A stretch of DNA of 64,000 bases from positions 1 through 64,000 of the forward strand of contig NZ_CANNCR010000002.1 of assembly GCF_947503125.1 (NCBI RefSeq). The letters run 5' to 3'. The translations under genes and the position numbers were made by a program. The notes beneath the pieces were generated by a model that searched no databases, was not told the DNA's origin, and saw nothing but the letters and a program-made list of their open reading frames with translations. The stretch is from an uncultured Metabacillus sp. Lineage in GTDB: Bacteria > Bacillota > Bacilli > Bacillales > Bacillaceae. Within the stretch, counting starts at the first letter, position 1. Each line of letters begins with the position of its first letter. This document shows, in pieces, positions 54,133 to 61,672 of this stretch.

Positions 54133-54312
54133 TTAACGATTAATTTGTTTGTATTCATCTAGTGCTTTTTGCAAAGATTCATTGACCTCATAAAGGCTAA
54201 ATATTTTACCAGTGTTCATGTCTCTTGCCACTGTGATAAAGAAAACGTTTCTTGATTTTAGAAATTGTGATACTTTTTGGTTGTAACAGAAGAAGTAATT
54301 AGATTTTGTCAT
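54133..54312 (-). CDS. Small protein, 59 residues (DUF5659-like)
   Basis: A short gene with AAGGAG before its ATG. The peptide (YFFCYNQKVSQFLKSRNVFF, later NTGKIFSLYEVNESLQKALDEYKQ) resembles the small DUF5659-type phage proteins: a Tyr/Phe-rich strand, a helix with KVSQFLKSR, and NTGKIF followed by a final helix. The function is unknown. It is 24 bases ahead of the 350-residue gene in the same direction and preceded by a hairpin. Confidence 0.6.
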   Translation of the reverse strand: MTKSNYFFCYNQKVSQFLKSRNVFFITVARDMNTGKIFSLYEVNESLQKALDEYKQINR

Positions 54313-54337
54313 TGATTTTCATCTCCTTGTTTAAAAT

Positions 54338-54366
54338 AAAAAAGAGAAGCCAATAAATGACTTCTC
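54338..54366 (-). terminator. Hairpin upstream of the 59-residue gene
   Basis: On the minus strand GAGAAG and CTTCTC form a short stem followed by TTTTTTATTTT; the Shine-Dalgarno of the next gene starts about 10 bases later. Confidence 0.55.
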
Positions 54367-54430
54367 AAATCTCAATAAAAACCATGTTTTAATTAATATT
54401 GTTTATTGCGGAATTTTATCCGATTGTCTA

Positions 54431-56626
54431 TTAAGAAGGTGTTTGATAAGACGTTCCGATATATTTATATAGATTATTCGTATCAGCAACACTCACCACC
54501 GCACCCTGAACAATGTTACTCAAAAACAAACAGTTTGCATTGAACCAGCTAGTAGGTGCATACACTGGGTTTGCTCCATTTGATTTTATTATATTGTTTC
54601 TTAAAACAGCGTTTGTTAACTTTAATTGACTTTGAGAACTTTGAACTGCGGGAGTAATAGTGCAATTATCAAATTCTGCATAAGTTGTAACTCCTGATGA
54701 TGTTAAATGACTACTGTTAATAGTGGAATTTTTAACTTTTGCCGTAATAATACTGTTAGTTAACTTATTAAAAAGGCATCCATCGGCTGTAATGTCTTTT
54801 AGTGAAGTAATTTCTTCCACTTCACAATTAGATAAATTAACTGAATTAAACGTTCCACTATTTGCAACTGTAGCATAAATTTTACTTTGTTCTCCTTTTA
54901 GAGTAGCATAACCACCACTTAGATTAATTTTTTGCTCAACGTTATTCAATTGCACATCAAAAAGCTCTGTTTTAGTGGTTCTCTCATCGATTAGAGTCAA
55001 GGTGTAATTTCCTAAACGTAAACTTTCTAAAGTTATTCCTTCACTCGAATTATTAAATTTCAACGTAGCTTTTCCAGAAACACTGTCATTCAAAACGCGA
55101 ACATAAAATGAAGTCAACGTCGCAGAAACATTTTCTTTAAAATGCCTGATATTAGAAAGTTCAATTTCATTCAATTTTATTTTGTGGCTTGCATAATACG
55201 TTCCGCCTATTTGTAAAGATAAACCATAAACGGTTGTATTATGCTTTGTGTAAACATTGACGTTTTTCATAATAACTCTAGGCATATTATGCGGTAATGG
55301 ACACGCATAATCATAATCGCTAACAAGATAAGCAGAACATAAGTTAAAAGAACTTATATTTTCACTCACAGTAACTTCTGCACCATCTAAGTTAATAGTT
55401 CCTTCAAATATATTGCCAACATCATTTCTAAGTGACATGACTGAAGCGCCACCAATATTAGAAGTATTTGCATGTTGTGTTCTAAGGTTAGTGACATTCC
55501 AAGTACCTTTGCCCCAACCGACCATCAATCCACCATTGTTACCGATAATCTCAACGTTAGAAATAGTGAACCCCCTATGGACATAGTGACAATCAATTCG
55601 GTTCAATAAGCTATCAGATACAGTGATTTTCTTTACCCATCCACTACCTATACAACCATGTCCTCTCAACATGTTGAGGCGATACATATTCACGTATGAT
55701 GAATAGTTCACAGATATAACTCCACCAGTTTGAGGTGTTACAGATGAATTTTGTTCTTGTGCTGTAATCCCTTCGCCACCGAAATCTTTAATAGTTACGT
55801 TGTAACTTAAATCAATGTGGAATATATTATCTTTAAATATCCTAATTCCAGATGTGTCAGTGTTTATAGGCATGCTTTCTATAAAAATATTAAAGCCCGA
55901 TATCTCCACATTACTACGACTAACATAAAACAATTTTGGGATTTTTGTATTATCAGTTGTATTAATTGTAATATTACTGCCCTTTATTTGAATAGGTTTG
56001 TCTTGTATGCTTCTTGCTTTAAGGATGGGATTAGTTGCTGTCGTGTAACCAAAAATCAATCCACCGTCAACTAAAACACCATTAGTCAAAATAGTAAATG
56101 ATTCACTTTTAGTATACGGAGCATCTTCTCCACTTCTATTCGCAAACAAATCATCACATGTAATTTTGAAAATAGAAAATTTCCTAGAAGAAAGTGATGG
56201 AATAGTTGTAATATTCTCGATTAATTCGCTTTTTAACTGAGATGTTATAGTGATTGTTTCCTCGTTAAAATCACTCATTACTTTATAGATCGTTCTGTTG
56301 CTTAGATTTTGGTCAATCTTAATTGTACATCCTGTTAAATCTAAACTTGTTTTAACAACAATATTACTAGCTGTTTTCAAATAAAGTGTACCAGTGTTTT
56401 GCCTAACACTTAGATTGTTAGCATTTGCATATTCATGACATGCAACTACATAAGGTGTATCATCATCTATGCCGTTCAACGGAGCGCCGAACATCGTATA
56501 TGTTACTTGTGTTATTCGCTTCGAAGTTTGTGCCAATTGCGCATTAACTTCATTTATCTCATCACGTACTGACTTACCATTTGATTTATTTTCAACGAAC
56601 TGACTATCTATTTTATTAATTGACAA
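54431..56626 (-). CDS. Phage tail spike-like protein with right-handed beta-helix
   Basis: A roughly 731-residue structural protein that probably binds and perhaps cuts a host surface glycan. The N-terminal 45 residues (MSINKIDSQFVENKSNGKSV, DEINEVNAQLAQTSKR) form a short helical attachment segment. A pectate-lyase-like beta-helix with N-rich, strand-turn repeats spans about 60-700 (for example ITINTTDN, VEISGFNIF, VTIKDFGGEG). No catalytic triad is evident. The TTG at 56626 follows AAGGAGG and is the likely start; the frame continues 14 codons upstream without a site. It is encoded after the holin, not with the other tail genes. Confidence 0.78.
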   Translation of the reverse strand: MSINKIDSQFVENKSNGKSVRDEINEVNAQLAQTSKRITQVTYTMFGAPLNGIDDDTPYVVACHEYANANNLSVRQNTGTLYLKTASNIVVKTSLDLTGCTIKIDQNLSNRTIYKVMSDFNEETITITSQLKSELIENITTIPSLSSRKFSIFKITCDDLFANRSGEDAPYTKSESFTILTNGVLVDGGLIFGYTTATNPILKARSIQDKPIQIKGSNITINTTDNTKIPKLFYVSRSNVEISGFNIFIESMPINTDTSGIRIFKDNIFHIDLSYNVTIKDFGGEGITAQEQNSSVTPQTGGVISVNYSSYVNMYRLNMLRGHGCIGSGWVKKITVSDSLLNRIDCHYVHRGFTISNVEIIGNNGGLMVGWGKGTWNVTNLRTQHANTSNIGGASVMSLRNDVGNIFEGTINLDGAEVTVSENISSFNLCSAYLVSDYDYACPLPHNMPRVIMKNVNVYTKHNTTVYGLSLQIGGTYYASHKIKLNEIELSNIRHFKENVSATLTSFYVRVLNDSVSGKATLKFNNSSEGITLESLRLGNYTLTLIDERTTKTELFDVQLNNVEQKINLSGGYATLKGEQSKIYATVANSGTFNSVNLSNCEVEEITSLKDITADGCLFNKLTNSIITAKVKNSTINSSHLTSSGVTTYAEFDNCTITPAVQSSQSQLKLTNAVLRNNIIKSNGANPVYAPTSWFNANCLFLSNIVQGAVVSVADTNNLYKYIGTSYQTPS

Positions 56627-56652
56627 TTTAAATTTCCTCCTTAATTCAGGAA

Positions 56653-56687
56653 TAAAAAAAGACTCCAAAAAGAGCAGAGGAGTCTCA
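56653..56687 (-). terminator. Terminator-like hairpin directly before the tail spike gene
   Basis: Minus strand: AGACTCC / GGAGTCT stem followed by TTTTTTT; the AAGGAGG of the spike gene begins about 10 bases later, so there is no space for a promoter in between. Confidence 0.6.
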
Positions 56688-56725
56688 AAATAAATTTATT
56701 TATGTAATTTTTGAAGCTTTTCAAA

Positions 56726-56797
56726 TATACCCCCTATACTACAGTGTTAGAAATTCAATAATAGCAATGGTTTATTGAGTAATGATAGAGGGGTATA
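56726..56797. repeat. Nested inverted repeat
   Basis: Outer arms TATACCCC (56726-56733) and GGGGTATA (56790-56797) enclose inner arms TCAATAA (56755-56761) and TTATTGA (56772-56778). It could form a cruciform or a two-tier hairpin, or be a protein-binding site. Confidence 0.55.
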
Positions 56798-56947
56798 CTG
56801 TAAAAATCTCAATAAAACTTGCATTTTATTTTAAGTGTATAAATTATCTTTTCTTAACTCATATTAATTTTAACGCGAAATTCCTCCACCACACCATTGG
56901 TTTTGCATCAAGTAGAGGAGGGGAGAGGTAGTTCTCTCCCTGGATAA

Positions 56948-57274
56948 TTATTTATTCTTTAATTTGTTAACTCCATTTTCAATTCCAGCGATAACTTCAT
57001 CTCTAGAAACTTTAATTCCTTTGTCAGCTAAAATAGAAATAGCCTTATCTATAGCAAAGTCACGCTTTTCTTTTCCTGCTGCACCAGTCAATTCTTTTTC
57101 TGCATATTCAACAGCAATGTCAGTAATGAGATTGATCATTCCCATTTCATCCTTCTTCTTCAAAGTTTCAAAGTAATTCTTAACTTTATTTAGAGCAAGT
57201 GAAGCCAATGCTCCGATAATAACAACTAAAATTTGTACAGTGGCTTCTGTTACAGAATTAAAAATAATCTCCAC
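56948..57274 (-). CDS. LLH-family phage holin
   Basis: Forms membrane holes that release the endolysin at the end of the lytic cycle. The 108-residue protein has one N-terminal membrane helix (ATVQILVVIIGALASLALN) and a charged, mostly helical C-terminal domain ending VIAGIENGVNKLKNK, the layout of the phage holin LLH family. AGGAGGAA precedes the ATG. It lies downstream of the amidase gene, together with a coiled-coil membrane protein that may be its partner. Confidence 0.82.
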   Translation of the reverse strand: MEIIFNSVTEATVQILVVIIGALASLALNKVKNYFETLKKKDEMGMINLITDIAVEYAEKELTGAAGKEKRDFAIDKAISILADKGIKVSRDEVIAGIENGVNKLKNK

Positions 57275-57307
57275 TATGTATTCCTCCTAATTATATTAAA
57301 TTTATTC

Positions 57308-57694
57308 TTATAAACCTTTAATCAAATGAGATATATCTGCTCCAGCTAGTTTCATACCTGTCATAAGTAATACAACAATGATCAGAACTTTAACAACTTT
57401 ACCGAAATTGTTATCCATGAATGTTTGATACCACTTTATATTTGTTTCACGTTCCTTACTCATATCAGATCTTAAACCTTCAATTTGTCCATTAATGCTA
57501 ACATGGTGCTCATCGATTTTCTTATCTTGCTGCTCGAGTCTTTCGTCATTCTTTTCCATAAGAGTTGTGAGTCTAACCAAACTATTGCTCATTGACTGCT
57601 GAGTTTCCATCATTACTTTACGGTCTTCTTTCATTTCTTTGATGTCCTCTTTGAGATTTTCAATTTCAACTTTAAACACTTCAGAATTATCCAT
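57308..57694 (-). CDS. Coiled-coil membrane protein of the lysis module (XhlA-like)
   Basis: A 128-residue protein: residues 1-95 are a long acidic/basic coiled coil (VEIENLKEDIKEMKEDRKV and onwards), then one membrane helix (VVKVLIIVVLLMTGMKLAG) and a short tail. This is the shape of XhlA-type proteins and of Bacillus phage BhlA-like accessory lysis proteins, which act with holins. The ATG follows AGGTAGGG. It is 33 bases before the holin gene, so the two are translated from the same message. Confidence 0.72.
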   Translation of the reverse strand: MDNSEVFKVEIENLKEDIKEMKEDRKVMMETQQSMSNSLVRLTTLMEKNDERLEQQDKKIDEHHVSINGQIEGLRSDMSKERETNIKWYQTFMDNNFGKVVKVLIIVVLLMTGMKLAGADISHLIKGL

Positions 57695-57743
57695 ATTTAC
57701 TCAACCCTACCTTGTATAATTTAGTTGTAAAGTTCTAAAAAGT

Positions 57744-57824
57744 GTGATAGGATTAATATGTATCCTATCATGATACATAAAAAGACAATCTATCAATTTT
57801 CGAACCTTGTAGATTGTCTTTTTT
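57744..57824 (-). terminator. Terminator between amidase and lysis membrane genes, plus a second hairpin
   Basis: AAAAGACAATCTA / TAGATTGTCTTTT (57780-57824) is a near-symmetric strong hairpin after the amidase gene. Next to it TGATAGGAT / ATCCTATCA (57745-57770) forms a second hairpin toward the following gene. Confidence 0.7.
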
Positions 57825-57872
57825 GCTGTTTTAATTCAAGTGAAATATTAGTTTTATTTGAATACGATTAAT

Positions 57873-58712
57873 TTACTTTTTAATGATTTCGTAATACCAA
57901 CCTTTAGCATCCAACCAAGCCTTGTATTCTTCTAGTGCTTTTCCTTGTAGTCCTCCACTTAGGGCACGAGGGTTTTGATCTTTTGCACCTTGAATTTCGA
58001 ACCACCAATTCTTATCGATGAAATATTCGGTTACTAATTCAACTGATTCTGGACTCAATCCACCTGTTAAAATTTGAACCGATTCTTCTTTCTTAGGAGA
58101 AGGGGTAGGGGAGACAGGTTTCACAACTGGCTTAGCAGTTTCTTTAAGTTTTAATCCTGCATATTTTGCAACTGCTTGAGCAACTAATCTACCTGCATTA
58201 TCTAATACTTGATCATCTCGAAGCTTCTTAATATCTGTAGTTGAATCCATAAATGCTCCTTCCAATAGAATAGAAGGCATGTTTGTATGTTTAAGAATAT
58301 AAAGATGATTTCCACTTTTGATTCCACGATTTCTTAATCCATAAGCTTCAAGTTGAGCAGGGTGAACAAGTGCTGCCAATCTTTCACTGTTTTTAGATCC
58401 TGAATATTGGAAAGTTTCCGTTCCACCCCAAGAACCCCATTTACCTGTGTTAGCATTTTTATGGAATGATATATAAACATCTGCGCCCCAAGCATTTGCA
58501 CCATTTACACGCTTACTTAATGACACGTCTGTTTTTCCTGAACGATCATCAAAACGCTTGAATTCAACACCTTCGTATTTTTTTAATTCATTTTCAAATG
58601 CAAGAATTACTTTGTTATTATAATTCCATTCATAAATTCCATCTGGATCTCTCTTACCTGGAGTTGAATTGTTTCCACCATGACCTGCGCAACCAGCAAC
58701 TTTAAATGTCAT
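57873..58712 (-). CDS. Phage endolysin, N-acetylmuramoyl-L-alanine amidase (Amidase_3)
   Basis: Cuts the bond between muramic acid and the stem peptide of peptidoglycan. The roughly 279-residue protein starts MTFKVAGCAGHGGNN (zinc His), with RFDD, DVYISFHKNAN (second zinc His) and PSILLEGAFMDS (catalytic Glu) in the zinc amidase fold up to about residue 180. After a Pro-rich linker the C-terminal 75 residues contain two related units, TGGLSPESVELVTEYFIDK and SGGLQGKALEEYKAWLDAK, each ending WxxEI-like, probably the wall-binding part. No signal peptide, so the holin releases it. AGGAGGAA precedes the ATG at 58712; the open frame is longer but has no site. Confidence 0.88.
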   Translation of the reverse strand: MTFKVAGCAGHGGNNSTPGKRDPDGIYEWNYNNKVILAFENELKKYEGVEFKRFDDRSGKTDVSLSKRVNGANAWGADVYISFHKNANTGKWGSWGGTETFQYSGSKNSERLAALVHPAQLEAYGLRNRGIKSGNHLYILKHTNMPSILLEGAFMDSTTDIKKLRDDQVLDNAGRLVAQAVAKYAGLKLKETAKPVVKPVSPTPSPKKEESVQILTGGLSPESVELVTEYFIDKNWWFEIQGAKDQNPRALSGGLQGKALEEYKAWLDAKGWYYEIIKK

Positions 58713-58749
58713 TACAAATTCCTCCTTGATTTTGTAAATTTTTACATTA

Positions 58750-58780
58750 AAAAAAGAGAGACTGAATATCAATCTCTCTA
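58750..58780 (-). terminator. Terminator-like hairpin before the amidase gene
   Basis: Minus strand: AGAGAGA / TCTCTCT stem followed by TTTTTTT, about 30 bases before the amidase ribosome site. It may also end the upstream tail gene. Confidence 0.6.
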
Positions 58781-58835
58781 GAAAATTTGAATTTTATCTT
58801 AACTTGCTTATGTCGGAATTTGATCCAGATGTGCA

Positions 58836-61466
58836 TCAAAGTACGTTAAAAATAGGAGCTAGTCTATTACCTAAGAATTCATGACCCGCTTCATTTGGAT
58901 GTAGCCCGTCATTAATATAGGTAGTTTTTATTTCTGGAATAACGGTAGACATACCTCCAATTTTATATGTGTCAATAACATGAATGCCATAGTATTCCGC
59001 TACTTCTTTTATTGCATTTACATAGTCTTTTAATGTTTTACCTGTTGTTGTGTTGGCATTTGTTTCATTGTCCCTGTGGAGAGGTGTCATGAATACAATT
59101 GTTTTTCCTAAATATTTTTTTGTTAGCTCACCCATTAGGTAATGCAAAGCACCATAAAAACTTATATCTGTTCGGTCAGTCATTGTGCCGAACGGTGCTG
59201 TTGTTGCATGACCATAGTCATTTGTTCCTCCGAACACAACAATTAAATCAGCATCATTGTCCATTGAAGTATATCTTGCTGTAAAACTTTTTGTAGGGTC
59301 ACTTGATCCATCTGACGTATAAGCTCCAGATATATGAGTGCCACTAGACCCATAATTTCTTGCAACCGACAATCCTAATAAATCTTTTAACCATTGATGA
59401 TACTGTTTTGCTGTGCTGTAACCACTTCCATTATAATAAAGACCTGCCGTGATGCTATCCCCTAAAAAGTTTGCTTTTTTGCCGTTCCATCTACTTAATA
59501 GTACAGGAATCACTCCATCAGCAAGTTTTTCTTTAGTTATACTTTTATCTTCATAGTTATCATTATTAACAGTTAACCACGATAAATTCTTTCTTTCCCC
59601 GTGCTTTTTAAAATAAGTTACTCCTTGTTGATCAACTGCGGTGTTTATTCTTACCTTGTATACGCCTTCTGGAGCTGTCCATAATTGGGGAAGTTGAATA
59701 TTTTGAAACGCTCCAACCAAAACATTATTAGAATCGTAATAACATCCTTCGTAAAGAAATTTTGTTGCACCTGTATTACTAACCGCATAATGCTCATATG
59801 TTTCTCCCGGTGTGACAGGTATATAATCCGAGTAAGAATATGAGGAGAGTGTTTGTTCTACATCGTAATTGTCTAAATATTTACCATTAGTTGCATTATT
59901 AGGATTAAATAAATTTTCCCCAGGAGGACTATATAGATTTTCTATCACTCCATCAGCAAGTTTTGCTGCAGTTATATCTTTCAAATCCTTTTTTTGGGAT
60001 AATTGCCAATCAAATTGTTTTGTTTTTTGTACAATATAAGCCTCAATAGATGCTTGAAGTAATTTTTTTTCAACTAACACTAAATCAACACCATTGACCT
60101 TACACTTAATATTAGTTACGTAGAAGGTTGTAAATTGTGTATTGTCAATTAGTTCTAAGCAAAGATATGGCTTCACATACCGATATGCTGTCGAGTATTT
60201 TGTTGAATATTTTACATTAAATTTATTTACTTCATTTATTAAAACGCTTGTTCTACCGTTGGAAGCTGTGTTGATTATTCCTCCTGTGGTTGCTGTGGCA
60301 TTACTATCATTATTCATAAATAATCTAGCATGTATAAAAGACACATTATTATCTTCCGTAATAAAGTCTAATTCAAATTCTATATCAGCATTATCAGGTA
60401 GTGATAACCCATCTGTATCAAAACTTAGACCGTAGTAATGAGGTCTTGTTAAATCTGTTTGGTTTGTATAGACTTCATCTCCTAAAAATTCAAATACTAA
60501 ATCAGATAGTTTTTCTAACCCTAATGATTTTCTAACTACCTTCGCAGAATCAACACTATTATCAGCAATTCCTGTTGCTTGATACAATCCTCCTGCTGCC
60601 CATGCTGAACCATTCCAGTAATACCATTGTCCATCAGCGTTAACGCCTTGAGTAGCAGTGCTCATGGTTCCAGTAGCACCAGTACTCCCTGCGCTATAGG
60701 TAGAATCTGTTTTTGTACCTGCTGTTGTTGCAGTAAAGGTTACATTTGTACCGGTTCCGCCAGTAGTCCATCCAGAAAAAGCAGTACCTCTAATTTTTGT
60801 GGCAACAGTTGTAGCAGTATCAGCATCTACACCTTGAGTAGTTGTTGACATTGTACCAGAAGCGCCTGTTGTTCCTGCGCTGTAGGTAGAGTCTGTTTTA
60901 ACTCCAACACTATTAGCAGTAAATGTAATGGTCGAACCTGTTCCACCTGTTGTCCATTCTGAAAAAGCAGTATTTCGTATTTTAGTAGCGACTGTATCCG
61001 TTGTCGTATCCGTAGCAGGATCAACTGCAATATTTGTAGCTACTCCATTAAGTGTTACAGTTACGTTCCCTGCGGTAGTTGGTACAGCCGATATAGTTAA
61101 ACTTACAACTTCCGCAACGCCTTTAGTAACTGCAATATTTGTATCCAATCCGTCAAGCGTGACTGTCACATTTCCCGATGCAGTAGGAGCAGCCGATATA
61201 GTTAAACTTGCTACTTCTTTTACATTACCTGTAACCAAGTAATTATTTAAATCTCCTGTTGGGAAAGCGTTTTGTAGAGCTGTCACTGTTGTATATACAC
61301 CTTTTGGTGCACCATTAGCTTTTTTTGCTATTTCATCATCCACATATGTCATTGACGCTTTTTCAGCCAATTGCGTATTAACTGTAATTAATTCTTGACC
61401 ATGATCATTTACTTTCTGAACGAATGCCTGATCAATCATATGTTCAGAAATTCTCTTTAAACTCAA
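58836..61466 (-). CDS. Phage tail protein with C-terminal SGNH/GDSL esterase domain
   Basis: A roughly 876-residue tail protein. The N-terminal segment (RISEHMIDQAFVQKVNDHGQ, VNTQLAEKAS) is a helical attachment region; next come an internal repeat region (about residues 85-277), a spacer, and beta-rich segments. The last 230 residues are an SGNH hydrolase with FLGDSIT (Ser), RNYGSSG, VFGGTND and DGLHPNEAGH (Asp/His), expected to de-esterify a surface glycan during adsorption. I start it at TTG 61466 behind AAAGGAGG; the frame opens at 61535. It is preceded by a terminator-like hairpin. Confidence 0.83.
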   Translation of the reverse strand: MSLKRISEHMIDQAFVQKVNDHGQELITVNTQLAEKASMTYVDDEIAKKANGAPKGVYTTVTALQNAFPTGDLNNYLVTGNVKEVASLTISAAPTASGNVTVTLDGLDTNIAVTKGVAEVVSLTISAVPTTAGNVTVTLNGVATNIAVDPATDTTTDTVATKIRNTAFSEWTTGGTGSTITFTANSVGVKTDSTYSAGTTGASGTMSTTTQGVDADTATTVATKIRGTAFSGWTTGGTGTNVTFTATTAGTKTDSTYSAGSTGATGTMSTATQGVNADGQWYYWNGSAWAAGGLYQATGIADNSVDSAKVVRKSLGLEKLSDLVFEFLGDEVYTNQTDLTRPHYYGLSFDTDGLSLPDNADIEFELDFITEDNNVSFIHARLFMNNDSNATATTGGIINTASNGRTSVLINEVNKFNVKYSTKYSTAYRYVKPYLCLELIDNTQFTTFYVTNIKCKVNGVDLVLVEKKLLQASIEAYIVQKTKQFDWQLSQKKDLKDITAAKLADGVIENLYSPPGENLFNPNNATNGKYLDNYDVEQTLSSYSYSDYIPVTPGETYEHYAVSNTGATKFLYEGCYYDSNNVLVGAFQNIQLPQLWTAPEGVYKVRINTAVDQQGVTYFKKHGERKNLSWLTVNNDNYEDKSITKEKLADGVIPVLLSRWNGKKANFLGDSITAGLYYNGSGYSTAKQYHQWLKDLLGLSVARNYGSSGTHISGAYTSDGSSDPTKSFTARYTSMDNDADLIVVFGGTNDYGHATTAPFGTMTDRTDISFYGALHYLMGELTKKYLGKTIVFMTPLHRDNETNANTTTGKTLKDYVNAIKEVAEYYGIHVIDTYKIGGMSTVIPEIKTTYINDGLHPNEAGHEFLGNRLAPIFNVL
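60636..60995. repeat. Two tandem copies of a 58-residue unit (B repeats) in the tail protein gene
   Basis: Copies at 60822-60995 and 60636-60809 encode VATKIRNTAFSEWTTGGTG... and VATKIRGTAFSGWTTGGTG..., both continuing through TDSTYSAG and TMST to TQGV-DAD. They share most residues. Confidence 0.75.
61020..61214. repeat. Two tandem copies of a 30-residue unit (A repeats) in the tail protein gene
   Basis: Copies at 61125-61214 and 61020-61109 encode VASLTISAAPTASGNVTVTL and VVSLTISAVPTTAGNVTVTL, then a TNIAV ending. They directly precede the two B repeats in the protein. Confidence 0.75.
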
Positions 61467-61487
61467 ATTTTTTCCTCCTTTACGTGG

Positions 61488-61530
61488 AAAAATAGAAAGA
61501 GACTCCGAAAGAGAAGGGGAGTCTCTGAAA
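61488..61530 (-). terminator. Terminator-like hairpin before the SGNH tail gene
   Basis: Minus strand: AGAGACTCC / GGAGTCTCT stem followed by TTTCTATTTTT; AAAGGAGG follows within about 18 bases. The AGACTCC core is shared with the hairpin before the tail spike gene. Confidence 0.6.
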
Positions 61531-61672
61531 AACAAAATTTTTAATATTTATCTTTAAAAATATCAAATTGTCAGAACTTTTATTTTCTCACTAATTCTTC
61601 CGTATGCTTCAATTTTCAACTATGAAATTTAAATAAAACCATTATTTTAATGAATAATTTATTTGTGTTTAA

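Larger units (their letters stand above)
56627..56947. other. Intergenic region between holin and tail spike genes
   Basis: No gene. It holds a nested inverted repeat (56726-56797), a GGGAGAG/CTCTCCC hairpin at 56921-56940 just after the holin stop, and a terminator-like hairpin (56653-56687) directly before the spike gene's ribosome site. Confidence 0.6.

Noticed and set aside
60636-61214. Possible CRISPR array
   Set aside because: The repeats are long, diverged, protein-coding and lack regular spacers.
60142-61242. Several plus-strand frames opposite the SGNH tail gene, rich in Ser, Cys or Val/Thr
   Set aside because: They are mirror products of the repeats in the real minus-strand gene and have no ribosome sites.
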